This document shows positions 18,105 through 26,865 of a DNA stretch of 64,000 nt, one piece after another. The notes below the pieces were generated by a model. That model was not told the origin of the DNA. It saw nothing but the letters and a program-made list of their open reading frames with translations, and did not search any database. Made by a program: the position numbers and the translations under genes. Source of the stretch: Shewanella holmiensis (lineage in GTDB: Bacteria; Pseudomonadota; Gammaproteobacteria; Enterobacterales; Shewanellaceae); NCBI RefSeq assembly GCF_025370255.1, contig NZ_JAMTCD010000001.1:1-64000 (forward strand), in the 5' to 3' direction. Position 1 is the stretch's first letter. Each line of letters opens with the position of its first letter.

Positions 18105-18114
18105 TAGTCGACAA
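18105..18114. promoter_or_regulatory. TAGTCGACAA half-conserved operator candidate 3
   Basis: GTCGAC core in the context TTTAGTCGACAATC, lying just after the predicted -10 of the lutABC promoter. Its position would let the same regulator block the divergent transcript. Confidence 0.5.
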
Positions 18115-18227
18115 TCTTAGGGTTAAGTTTCAAAAATGAAAATATCCTGAATGGTCATTACCGTTTTGTCTGTATCACTTAACAGTATTGACGAGTAGAT
18201 TAGTAATATCCGTGGTTATTGAAGTTA

Positions 18228-18977
18228 ATGAATATGAAAATTGCACTGTTTATTCCCTGTTTGGTCAATCAAATGATGCCTGATGTGGCGATTGCCACTT
18301 TGTCATTACTGGAAAAGTTAGGTCATCAAGTGATATTTCCAGAGGGGCAAACTTGTTGTGGTCAACCTATGACTAACTCTGGCTGTTTTAATGAAGCCCG
18401 CAATACTACGCTCAAATTATTAAATGCATTTAAAGGCGTGGAATGCGATGCCATTGTGTGCCCTGCTGCATCTTGTTTAGTGGCAGCTAAAGAAAACTTT
18501 CACGAATTTGATCAAAGCCAAGAAGCGCAAGATGTGATTAATAAATTGTATGAACTTACCGAATTCTTACACGATATTGCGCCTATAGCGTCGTTTAAGC
18601 ATAAATTTGAACACACAATTAGCCTGCAAATGAGTTGCCATGGCTTACGAATGTTGAGCTTAGCCACCCCAAGTGAGTCTATGGGGCCACAGTTCAATAA
18701 AGTTGAAGCTGTACTGCAAAATATTCCAGGTATCAATATTGTTTACCCGGCACCACGTGATGAATGTTGCGGCTTTGGCGGTACATTTGCGGTAGATGAA
18801 GGTGCTGTATCAGCCAAGATGGGCAAAGATAAAGCCCATGCCCATGCTGCCACCCACGCACAATATGTGGTTGGGTTTGACCCTTCTTGTTTACTGCATC
18901 TTGATGGCATGATCCGCAGGCAACTACTGCCGATACAAACCCGCCATATTGCTCAAATCATCGATGCGGCATTATAA
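18228..18977 (+). CDS. lutA: L-lactate utilization protein LutA (LldE), Fe-S subunit
   Basis: LutA/LldE is a cysteine-rich subunit of the LutABC L-lactate oxidase complex, related to the CCG domain of heterodisulfide reductase. Two CCG modules are visible: an early FIPC plus TCCGQP, and a later Cys in MSCHG plus ECCGFGG. The 249-residue length is usual. I start at the ATG encoding MNMKIALFIPC; the next ATG two codons on is also possible, and a TTG three codons upstream is less likely. The gene is divergent from the prp operon and followed after 11 bases by lutB. Confidence 0.9.
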   Translation: MNMKIALFIPCLVNQMMPDVAIATLSLLEKLGHQVIFPEGQTCCGQPMTNSGCFNEARNTTLKLLNAFKGVECDAIVCPAASCLVAAKENFHEFDQSQEAQDVINKLYELTEFLHDIAPIASFKHKFEHTISLQMSCHGLRMLSLATPSESMGPQFNKVEAVLQNIPGINIVYPAPRDECCGFGGTFAVDEGAVSAKMGKDKAHAHAATHAQYVVGFDPSCLLHLDGMIRRQLLPIQTRHIAQIIDAAL

Positions 18978-18988
18978 GGAGGCTTCAA

Positions 18989-20374
18989 ATGTATCAATCT
19001 AAAAGTCATGCAGACAATGCCACCATCTTCTGCCGCGATGAAAATCGCGTCGATTGGCACTCTAAAGCCCTATGGAACTTAAGAGAAAAACGTGACAGAG
19101 CTGCTGCAAGCGTGCCTGAATGGGAACAGCTGCGCCAACTTGGCTCTGAAATTAAACTGCATACCTTAAGCCATCTTGGCGATTATCTTTGCCAGTTTGA
19201 ACAAAAATGTATTGAAAATGGGATTCAGGTCCACTGGGCTAAAGATGCCATTGAACATAATGCAATTGCATTAAAGATTTTATCTACACATTCAGTTAAA
19301 AAGTTAGTTAAATCAAAATCGATGTTGACTGAAGAATGTCATTTAAACCCTTTTCTTGAAAAGCATGGCATTGAAGTGATTGATACAGATTTAGGCGAGC
19401 GCATTATTCAGCTTAATAACCAACCCCCTTCGCATATTGTGGTGCCTGCCATCCATATGAAAAAAGAAGAGGTTGGTGAACTGTTTCATCAAAAGCTTAA
19501 TACCCCAAAAGGTGAATCAGATCCTACTCGTCTAACCCGTGCAGCCCGTAAACACTTACGCGATCAGTTTCTCAGTGCCGATGCTGCAATGACTGGCGTC
19601 AACATGGCCATCGCCGATTTAGGCGCTGTGGTTGTGTGTACCAATGAAGGGAATGCCGATATGGGAGCTAACTTACCCAAACTGCAAATTCATTCAATGG
19701 GCATAGATAAAATAGTGCCGGATGCAGAGAGTGCTATGGTGCTTCTACGTATGTTAGCAAGAAATGCTATTGGCCAACCTATTACGACTTATTCGTCTTT
19801 CTATCGTGGCAGTAAAGCCGACGGCGAAATGCACATTATCATTGTCGATAATGGCCGTACTGACATCATGCAGGATAAAATTCTTGCTGAGTCATTAAAA
19901 TGTATTCGTTGTGGTGGTTGTTTGAACACTTGTCCGGTTTATCGACGTTCTGGCGGGTTCAGCTATAACTACACTATACCTGGTCCAATTGGTATTGCCG
20001 TAGGTGCTCAGCATGATGAAAGTAATACTATTCCATGGGCCTGTACACTTTGTGGCAGTTGTAGTTATGTTTGCCCTACAAAAGTCCCACTGGATAAAAT
20101 CATAGCTCACCACCGCCGTTTAAAAGCTGAACAGGGCAAACTGCCATTTGGTAAAAAGTACTATATGCCGGCAGTGGGTAAATTGATGAGTTCACCAACC
20201 TTATTAAACTGTGCGATGGGAAGTGCACGACTGGCATTAAAAGTCATTCCACACAGTCTGATCAAACCCTTTTCAGGTGCATGGGGCCAATACCGAGAAT
20301 TGCCTGTTTCGCCAAAATCGAGTTTTGATACCTGGTATAAACAACACAAAGCATCAAACAAGGAGGCAAAATAA
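18989..20374 (+). CDS. lutB: L-lactate utilization protein LutB (LldF), ferredoxin-type subunit
   Basis: The 461-residue protein has an N-terminal LUD-like domain and two 4Fe-4S motifs: CIRCGGCLNTCPVYR near residue 305 and CTLCGSCSYVCPTKVP near residue 350. In the LutABC system it carries electrons from L-lactate towards the quinone pool at the cytoplasmic membrane face. AAGGAGG lies upstream. Its stop overlaps the lutC start by one base (TAATG), so the two are translationally coupled. Confidence 0.93.
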   Translation: MYQSKSHADNATIFCRDENRVDWHSKALWNLREKRDRAAASVPEWEQLRQLGSEIKLHTLSHLGDYLCQFEQKCIENGIQVHWAKDAIEHNAIALKILSTHSVKKLVKSKSMLTEECHLNPFLEKHGIEVIDTDLGERIIQLNNQPPSHIVVPAIHMKKEEVGELFHQKLNTPKGESDPTRLTRAARKHLRDQFLSADAAMTGVNMAIADLGAVVVCTNEGNADMGANLPKLQIHSMGIDKIVPDAESAMVLLRMLARNAIGQPITTYSSFYRGSKADGEMHIIIVDNGRTDIMQDKILAESLKCIRCGGCLNTCPVYRRSGGFSYNYTIPGPIGIAVGAQHDESNTIPWACTLCGSCSYVCPTKVPLDKIIAHHRRLKAEQGKLPFGKKYYMPAVGKLMSSPTLLNCAMGSARLALKVIPHSLIKPFSGAWGQYRELPVSPKSSFDTWYKQHKASNKEAK

Positions 20375-20997
20375 TGTCTCATAATACCGCGAGCAAACAA
20401 GCCATTTTGGCAGCCTTAGGCCAATCTTCAATTAACCAGTTAAATCAAAAACCTGATTTGTCTGGTTTAAAAAGTTCTGCCCTTTTACAAGCAGATTTAA
20501 TTAATCGATTTGAGAAAGGCCTAGCCTCGGTCACTGGTGAATTAGTTTATCCAGACGATGATAACAGCTTCGATTTACTTAAGGGCAATGTTGCACAGCT
20601 TATAAGCCAAGGTATGCAAGTGATCTCATTAGTTGACGGCATCCAAGGTAATCAACTGATGCCTATGCAGCCCCATGAACTTAAACACATAGACTACGCG
20701 ATCATTCAGGCTAGGTTTGCTGTGGCGGAAAATGGCGCAATATGGGTAGACAGTGAACAATTGAATGGCATAAACACCAATACTCACAGAGTGCTACCTT
20801 TCATTTGCGAGAACCTAATAATGGTGCTGAATAAAGACAATATTGTTGCAACCATGCATGATGCGCCAGAAAAAATGCACTTGCATGCTGGTGACTTTGG
20901 GACATTTATTGCAGGTCCCAGTAAAACGGCCGATATTGAACAAGCATTAGTAGTGGGAGCCCATGGTGCGTTCAGTTTAAAGGTATATTTGATTTAA
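20374..20997 (+). CDS. lutC: L-lactate utilization protein LutC (LldG)
   Basis: The 207-residue protein belongs to the LUD (DUF162) family and is the third subunit of LutABC. The characteristic C-terminal region reads HAGDFGTFIAGPSKTADIEQ in part. A near-perfect AGGAGG precedes the start, inside lutB. No lactate permease (lldP) and no D-lactate dehydrogenase (dld) follows, unlike the better-known Shewanella lactate locus, so transport must be supplied elsewhere. Confidence 0.9.
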   Translation: MSHNTASKQAILAALGQSSINQLNQKPDLSGLKSSALLQADLINRFEKGLASVTGELVYPDDDNSFDLLKGNVAQLISQGMQVISLVDGIQGNQLMPMQPHELKHIDYAIIQARFAVAENGAIWVDSEQLNGINTNTHRVLPFICENLIMVLNKDNIVATMHDAPEKMHLHAGDFGTFIAGPSKTADIEQALVVGAHGAFSLKVYLI

Positions 20998-21253
20998 GCA
21001 TAAAGTAACCTCAGCTCGGCATAATAAACACTGAGCAAACAGCCATTTGTCTTTGTTACTGAGTTCCATTAACCTGCAATAGGCCAGCTATTGACGAGTT
21101 AATGTGCCTTATTTTCAAAACAAATGACAACTTTGCGTCACAATAAGCTTAATCGTTTGAATTTAGCTTATTGAACTCATCTATTAAACCGAGTTGAGGG
21201 TAAAGTCTTAAATTCGTCGTTCGTAATGGATTACCCTAACGCTCGTTTGATAA

Positions 21254-22150
21254 TTAATCCATTGCGAAAATAGCTTCTGCACGACTCAACATAAATTCGA
21301 TAAATAATTGTACTTTTCGGGGCTGCTGTTTACGCTGATGATATAACAAACAAATTCGGCGGTTTTCACCCTGCCATTGTGGTAATACCCGAATCAAATC
21401 CCCATTTTGTAATTGCTGTTTCACAAACAATGAAGGTCCATACATTATCCCGCCATCATCAACACATGCCTTAATTGCCCCGTGTAAATCAGCTAAGGTC
21501 ATTTTGGCCTCACCTTCATAATAATATTCTTGGTCACCGTGCTTTAAAGTCCAATTAAATAATGGCCACACCTTAATTAAACGATGGTGATGAAGCTGGT
21601 TGGGATAGTCTATCTTTTCAGACTGTTGAAGATATTTGTTTGAAGCATATAAACCATAATGCAATACCCCCAATGATTGCGACACCCAAGACGAATCAGG
21701 CTGAGCGCCGCCGACAATAGCAACATCAACCCCTTGGTCGATTAAATCTACCGTTTGATTATTTTGGCTAATATGCAAATTAATATCAGGATATAGCTTA
21801 GAAAAGTCATTCAACGTCTGCATCAATATCATCGAGGTAATTGAAATCGGCGTAGCAATTCTTAAGGTACCACTGGGTGCAGATGTGGTTTGCTGATTCA
21901 AATCATCAAACTGATTAATCAGTTGATAATATCGTTCAAATAACTCAGCCCCTTCTTCCGTTAAACGCAACTTACGGGTACTGCGCATGATCAATTGGGT
22001 ATTTAAGCTGGTTTCTAGTTTGGCAATTTTTCGGCTAACCGTTGCCACTGGTATATTTTGTAACTGGCTAACCTGTGAAAAGCCGCCTGCGCTGACCAAA
22101 TGGACAAATAAATGAATCAGCTGTAAATCACTTGGGCAATGAGGGTTCAT
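21254..22150 (-). CDS. LysR-family transcriptional regulator
   Basis: The 298-residue protein has an N-terminal winged helix (LQLIHLFVHLVSAGGFSQVSQ ... VATVSRKIAKLETSL, residues 8-55) and a periplasmic-binding-like effector domain. The relatives that come to mind are CrgA/AaeR-like solitary LysR proteins. It converges on lutC and is followed by nothing obvious that it would control, so its target is unknown. The 256-bp gap between lutC and this gene holds no clear terminator. Confidence 0.85.
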   Translation of the reverse strand: MNPHCPSDLQLIHLFVHLVSAGGFSQVSQLQNIPVATVSRKIAKLETSLNTQLIMRSTRKLRLTEEGAELFERYYQLINQFDDLNQQTTSAPSGTLRIATPISITSMILMQTLNDFSKLYPDINLHISQNNQTVDLIDQGVDVAIVGGAQPDSSWVSQSLGVLHYGLYASNKYLQQSEKIDYPNQLHHHRLIKVWPLFNWTLKHGDQEYYYEGEAKMTLADLHGAIKACVDDGGIMYGPSLFVKQQLQNGDLIRVLPQWQGENRRICLLYHQRKQQPRKVQLFIEFMLSRAEAIFAMD

Positions 22151-22248
22151 TGGTTTTCATCGAGGATTGCAGGGTTGGCTACTATATCATTTTGCCTTAG
22201 AGGTAGTACACAGTTGGCATAAACAACCAATAATGAAAATCTTTAAAA

Positions 22249-22265
22249 GCGGCGATAAACGCCGC
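22249..22265 (-). terminator. Terminator of the chemoreceptor gene
   Basis: GCGGCG and CGCCGC form a 6-bp GC stem with a 5-base loop, followed on the minus strand by TTTTAAAGATTTT. It starts 9 bases past the stop. Confidence 0.75.
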
Positions 22266-22273
22266 CGTTAATA

Positions 22274-23920
22274 TTACACTTTAAAGTGCGCGACCAATTT
22301 AGCAAGTTTTTCAGAACCTTGTTCAATTTGACTGCTATTTTGATTGATGTCCTGATTATATTCCCTGTTCTCAACTGACATGTCGTTGATACAAGTAATA
22401 TTCATATTTAACTCCGCAATAACCGCACTTTGCTCTTCTGTTGCGGCTGCTATTTGAATATTCATTTGTGATATTTGCTCAATTGAATTTTTGATCTCAT
22501 CAAGTGCGCCAACCACTTGACCTGTTTCTGAAACCGTTTCATTTGATTTGATTTTCGCTCTTGCAACCGAAGCATTAACACTGTCTATCGCGTGACGAAT
22601 GGCATCGATAATACCGTTAATTTCTCGGGTTGAATCTTGCGTTCTGCTGGCAAGGGTGCGCACTTCATCTGCCACAACCGCAAACCCCCTTCCAGCTTCG
22701 CCGGCTCTAGCGGCCTCAATTGCAGCATTAAGGGCTAATAAGTTTGTTTGCTCAGCAATACCTACGATCACATCTAATATCTGACCAATTTTACTCGAAC
22801 TAATTTGCAGTCCATTAACCACTTCTTCAGTATGAATAAGTTCACTAGAAAGCTCATTAATTTTACCCATGGCATTATCTACCACTTTGGCGGTTTTATC
22901 CGCTTCAGCATCAGCAGAATGCGCACTTTGGGCTGCAAGTTGCGCATTAGAAGCTACTTCTGAGGCCGTCATCGACATTTCATTAATAGCTGTGGCAACA
23001 TTCTCAGTTTCCATCTGTACATTTGTTGAAGCCTGATTAGCTTTTTCAGCAATGGCTGACATGCCACCCGCTAACTCAGTACTGTGTTGAATAGACTCTC
23101 CCACAGAAGCAATCACATTCTGAATTTTGGAGGTAAACATATTAAAGTGAGTGGCAATCTCTTTTAATTCGTCCCCACCTTCTTCTGATAATCGCAAAGT
23201 TAAATCACCCTCACCTTTAGCCACATTTTCAAAGGCCGTTATAGTCGAGCGCATCGGCACTGAAACGCTCTGAATAATAATATAAAGAAAAATAAGAACT
23301 GGCAGCCAAACTAACGCCAGTAACAACAAGTAACTGTAAATAAATTCCCGCTCTTGGGCATGAATGTCATCAACATAAATACCGGTTCCTATGATCCAAT
23401 TCCAAGGGGAGAACTTTTTAACCACCGACATTTTAGGACTTGGAGTTTCTTGATTTGGCTTGTTCCACATATAATCAACTCTTGCTGAATCTTGAGTTTG
23501 AGTTCTATCAATCATCAATTGGAATAACTTTATCCCGTCAGGATCTTTCATTCCTATCACACTGGTATCAACAAGTTTTTTGGCAAAAGCATGTTGTATC
23601 ATCATGCCTTGGGTGTTTATCGTAAAATAGTATTCTTGCCCAGCGTAGCGTAAATGATCGAGCGCGGCGATAGCCGACATTTGCGCCTGCTCGATTGTTA
23701 ACTCACCTTGCTCACTACGTTGATAATATTGATCGACCACAGCAGTTGCCGCATCAACTAACGCATGTAGTTTTGCTTCCTTTTCTGAAATAAGTACATT
23801 ATCTATACGACTAAGGGCAAATAGAAACATTAAAATGGTGGCCACAATGCTGAGTACTAACATTCCGAGTAATCGTTTCGAAATGCTCATTTTTCGTAAT
23901 AGAAGGTTTATAGCGTTCAT
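22274..23920 (-). CDS. Methyl-accepting chemotaxis protein with a Cache sensor
   Basis: The 548-residue inner-membrane receptor has TM1 at about 17-35, then a periplasmic sensor of the single-Cache type ([16 protein letters not shown], then [13 protein letters not shown]) to about 195, TM2 at about 200-222, a HAMP domain, and a cytoplasmic signalling helix. The conserved hairpin tip is [21 protein letters not shown] near residue 395. The Cache subtype often binds small organic acids, but the ligand cannot be read here. No C-terminal CheR-binding pentapeptide is visible. Single-gene unit. Confidence 0.92.
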   Translation of the reverse strand: MNAINLLLRKMSISKRLLGMLVLSIVATILMFLFALSRIDNVLISEKEAKLHALVDAATAVVDQYYQRSEQGELTIEQAQMSAIAALDHLRYAGQEYYFTINTQGMMIQHAFAKKLVDTSVIGMKDPDGIKLFQLMIDRTQTQDSARVDYMWNKPNQETPSPKMSVVKKFSPWNWIIGTGIYVDDIHAQEREFIYSYLLLLALVWLPVLIFLYIIIQSVSVPMRSTITAFENVAKGEGDLTLRLSEEGGDELKEIATHFNMFTSKIQNVIASVGESIQHSTELAGGMSAIAEKANQASTNVQMETENVATAINEMSMTASEVASNAQLAAQSAHSADAEADKTAKVVDNAMGKINELSSELIHTEEVVNGLQISSSKIGQILDVIVGIAEQTNLLALNAAIEAARAGEAGRGFAVVADEVRTLASRTQDSTREINGIIDAIRHAIDSVNASVARAKIKSNETVSETGQVVGALDEIKNSIEQISQMNIQIAAATEEQSAVIAELNMNITCINDMSVENREYNQDINQNSSQIEQGSEKLAKLVAHFKV

Positions 23921-24209
23921 ATAACCACCTGACAGTATTAAAAATAAAGTAAAGTATTTTTTATCTTAAAAAGTTGTGACACTCTAGAGTCTATATCGTT
24001 AAAACGAAACTCACCTTTAGTCTGATGTGTTGAACTGTTTAGTTATTATTATCTTTCTAAATTTGGGTTAATTCCGACAGTTTGTCAAATGTAAAACACA
24101 ATAAATCAGTATGTTAGATAACTCTAAAGTGGTATAAGTACCATTGATGAACAAGTGTATTCGAGGTGTTTTATATCACCTTTAAACTAAACGTATTAAA
24201 GGAACATTC

Positions 24210-24959
24210 ATGCACAGAACCAACATCGTTATCACAGGTGCAAGTTCAGGTCTTGGTCTTGGTATGGCAAAACAATTTGCGCTAAAAAACCATAATCTGG
24301 CTTTATGTGCCCGTCGTGTCGAACAACTAACGTTACTCAAAGAAGAATTACTATTAATCAACCCAAATATAAAAGTGCATATTTATCAGCTGGATGTAAA
24401 TGACCATGAGGCAGTTTTTTCTGTATTTAAACAATGTCAAAAACAAATGGGATCAATTGATAGGATTATTGTCAACGCAGGCATTGGCAAAGGCGCATCA
24501 ATTGGAACAGGTTTTTTTAAAGCGAACTTAGCTACTGCTCAAACCAACTTTATTGCCGCCATTGCCCAATGCGAAGCTGCAATGGAAATATTTAGACAGC
24601 AAAACAGTGGTCATCTAGTGACAATATCATCAATCAGTGCCGTTAGAGGGTTTAGACGAGCAATGACCGTTTATGCAGCAACCAAAGCTGGACTCACCTC
24701 TTTATCTGAGGGGATAAGAATTGATGTGATGCACACACCAATCAAAGTGACCTGCGTTCATCCAGGTTTTATTCGAACGGAAATAAACGAAAACGTCAAA
24801 ACAGTTCCTTTCAGGGTAGATTTAGAAACTGGCTGTAAAGCTATTGTTAAGGCCATCGACAAAGAAAAAGGTAATGTGTATGTCCCAAGTTACCCTTGGG
24901 CTTTTTTACACTGGATACTTCGGGTTTCGCCTTTACGCTTGATCAGAAAAATGAGTTAA
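24210..24959 (+). CDS. Short-chain dehydrogenase/reductase
   Basis: The 249-residue SDR has the nucleotide-binding motif TGASSGLGLG at residues 8-17, the NAG motif (NAGIG near 90), the catalytic Ser in TISSISA (about 140) and Tyr/Lys in YAATKAG (about 154-158). An Arg pair after the second strand (CARR) suggests NADP preference. AAGGA sits 6 bases before the ATG. The substrate is unknown. It stands alone between divergent and convergent neighbours. Confidence 0.85.
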   Translation: MHRTNIVITGASSGLGLGMAKQFALKNHNLALCARRVEQLTLLKEELLLINPNIKVHIYQLDVNDHEAVFSVFKQCQKQMGSIDRIIVNAGIGKGASIGTGFFKANLATAQTNFIAAIAQCEAAMEIFRQQNSGHLVTISSISAVRGFRRAMTVYAATKAGLTSLSEGIRIDVMHTPIKVTCVHPGFIRTEINENVKTVPFRVDLETGCKAIVKAIDKEKGNVYVPSYPWAFLHWILRVSPLRLIRKMS

Positions 24960-24984
24960 CCGCTTTCTTCAAGGCTGTAATTGC

Positions 24985-25015
24985 AAAAAACCAAACATTA
25001 CTATTTGGTTTTTTT
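24985..25015 (+). terminator. Terminator after the SDR gene
   Basis: AAAAAACCAAA and TTTGGTTTTTT flank an 8-base loop, followed by more T residues. It can also serve the convergent zapC transcript. Confidence 0.8.
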
Positions 25016-25079
25016 GAGATGATTTTACCGCTTTTAAGACATTATCTTTTATAGAAAAAACCAACGACATAAGCGACAG

Positions 25080-25613
25080 CTAAGCGGCGACGACTTGCTT
25101 AGCCTTACGTAATGGGTGCAAGCGATTATGCATCACTTTAATGGTATCAAATTGATTGAGTGTCTTGGTATCAGATAAAGCACAAGACTTAGATAGAAGC
25201 ATCACAGTAGCGGCTTGTAGACTGTCTTCAACCACTAAAACTAACACACCTACACCATTGCAATTCAGTTGAAATAATTTACCAGTGCTGCAAAATACAC
25301 ATTCATCACTGGCAGTGAAAAACCATGATTTTGGCATTTGAGGTTTAAGTAAGAAGTGTGCAGCTGTAGCATTGAGTGCTGTTTGAACCACCCCTGCATC
25401 GGAAATGTGTAACACCTTAGGTAAAATTTCAAGCAAGCGAATATAATATTTAGCGTGTTCAACACTAAATTCTGTCATTCCTAACGCATCAGGAATAAGT
25501 AGCTTTGTCTTATATGGGGTTAAGAACTCCATCTCGGAACCTAACGATATACTTAGCTGCTGATATCTTGTGTTAAATTCCCAATGCCAGTCCTTATTTG
25601 GCATTAATAACAT
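25080..25613 (-). CDS. zapC: Cell division protein ZapC
   Basis: ZapC stabilises FtsZ protofilament bundles at the division ring in gammaproteobacteria. The 177-residue protein shares the family core LLKPQMPKSWFF near residue 93 and the late motif IKVMHNRLHPLRK. It sits directly downstream of pyrD, the same pair order as in E. coli, which supports the call. AGGTGA lies about 10 bases before the chosen ATG; an in-frame ATG three codons later is possible. Sequence similarity to E. coli ZapC is modest. Confidence 0.85.
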   Translation of the reverse strand: MLLMPNKDWHWEFNTRYQQLSISLGSEMEFLTPYKTKLLIPDALGMTEFSVEHAKYYIRLLEILPKVLHISDAGVVQTALNATAAHFLLKPQMPKSWFFTASDECVFCSTGKLFQLNCNGVGVLVLVVEDSLQAATVMLLSKSCALSDTKTLNQFDTIKVMHNRLHPLRKAKQVVAA

Positions 25614-25717
25614 GATGCAATTTCACCTAAAAATTGAATACTTTTTGATAATAGATGATATTTCGTTCAATATCAAAATTATTTTATAAATTTTTATCTA
25701 TATTTCATCATGTTAGA

Positions 25718-25754
25718 ATCATGTGCGATCGCTATGTTGCGATCGCGGCATGAT
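25718..25754. repeat. Paired GCGATCGC octamers forming a strong hairpin
   Basis: Two copies of the perfect palindrome GCGATCGC (25725-25732 and 25739-25746) are 6 bases apart in otherwise very AT-rich sequence. Flanking ATCATG / CATGAT extends the stem. It lies between the pyrD stop and zapC. It may end the pyrD transcript, but no T-run follows on the minus strand; a short one does on the plus strand. Confidence 0.7.
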
Positions 25755-25783
25755 TTTTGATCAGTAATTTGACAAATCAGTCG

Positions 25784-26803
25784 TTATTTTGAACGATAAG
25801 CAGAAACGATCTCTGACACTAATTTTGGTCCTTGGTAAATAAAACCACTATAAATCTGCACCAGCGTTGATCCTGCAGCAAATTTATCATTTGCATCCTG
25901 TGCAGAATTGATCCCACCCACACCAATGATCGGGATCTGGCCATTTAAATAACCCGCTAAGGTTTTGATCACTTTTGTAGAAAGATCGGTTAATGGCTTA
26001 CCACTTAACCCACCCATCTCTTCTGCATGTTCAAGCCCTGCTACTGCATCACGACTTAACGTGGTGTTAGTCGCTATCACACCATCAAATTGATTTTTAA
26101 TCAGTGAATCAGCAATAGACTTAATTTCTTCATCAGTTAAATCTGGCGCAATTTTCAATGCAACTGGCACATACTTACCATACTTTGCCGCTAATTCAGT
26201 TTGCTTAGCTTTAATTGACCCCAGTAAATCATCTAATAATTCACCGTACTGTAAGGTACGTAAACCCGGGGTGTTAGGTGATGAAATATTCACTGCAATA
26301 TAAGCACTGTACTGATATACCTTATCCATACAAATTAAATAATCGTCTTTACCCTGCTCTACTGGAGTGTCTTTGTTTTTACCTATATTAACGCCCACTA
26401 AGATATCAGACTTTTTTGCCATCAAATTACGGACTAAATTATCAACACCTTTATTGTTGAAGCCCATTCGGTTGATGATGCCTTGTGCAGGCTTTAGACG
26501 AAATAATCGTGGCAGGTCGTTACCAGGCTGTGGACGAGGTGTGACTGTGCCCACTTCAACATGACCAAAACCCATTGCATGAAAAGCATCAATAGACTCG
26601 CCGTCTTTATCTAATCCTGCCGCTAATCCAACGGGATTTGGAAAGGTAATCCCCATACATTCTACTGGTACTTGGGCAACATTTTGACGATAAAAGCAAT
26701 TAAGCGGCGTATTGCCAGTCATTTTTAAACTGCCAATAGCGACGTTATGAGCCAGCTCAGGGTCAATCTGAAACATGACTTTTTGTGCGAGTTTGTAAAA
26801 CAT
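25784..26803 (-). CDS. pyrD: Dihydroorotate dehydrogenase (quinone), class 2
   Basis: PyrD oxidises dihydroorotate to orotate at the inner membrane, passing electrons to quinone, in pyrimidine synthesis. The 339-residue protein starts [20 protein letters not shown], the amphipathic N-terminal membrane-association segment of class 2 enzymes. FMN and substrate motifs include [16 protein letters not shown] and [11 protein letters not shown] with the catalytic Ser. The start is set by AAGGAG just upstream; the longer frame has no such site. The preceding GDH gene ends in a terminator, so pyrD has its own promoter. Confidence 0.95.
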   Translation of the reverse strand: MFYKLAQKVMFQIDPELAHNVAIGSLKMTGNTPLNCFYRQNVAQVPVECMGITFPNPVGLAAGLDKDGESIDAFHAMGFGHVEVGTVTPRPQPGNDLPRLFRLKPAQGIINRMGFNNKGVDNLVRNLMAKKSDILVGVNIGKNKDTPVEQGKDDYLICMDKVYQYSAYIAVNISSPNTPGLRTLQYGELLDDLLGSIKAKQTELAAKYGKYVPVALKIAPDLTDEEIKSIADSLIKNQFDGVIATNTTLSRDAVAGLEHAEEMGGLSGKPLTDLSTKVIKTLAGYLNGQIPIIGVGGINSAQDANDKFAAGSTLVQIYSGFIYQGPKLVSEIVSAYRSK

Positions 26804-26819
26804 GTTTTCTCCTTGGCCT

Positions 26820-26847
26820 AAAAAAAGCCCCGGCAATCGCCAGGGCT
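26820..26847 (-). terminator. Terminator of the GDH gene
   Basis: AGCCCTGGC and GCCGGGGCT (one G-T pair) form a 9-bp stem with a 4-base loop and then seven T residues on the minus strand. It sits between the GDH stop and the pyrD start. Confidence 0.88.
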
Positions 26848-26865
26848 AGTTCATATTATAAAGAA

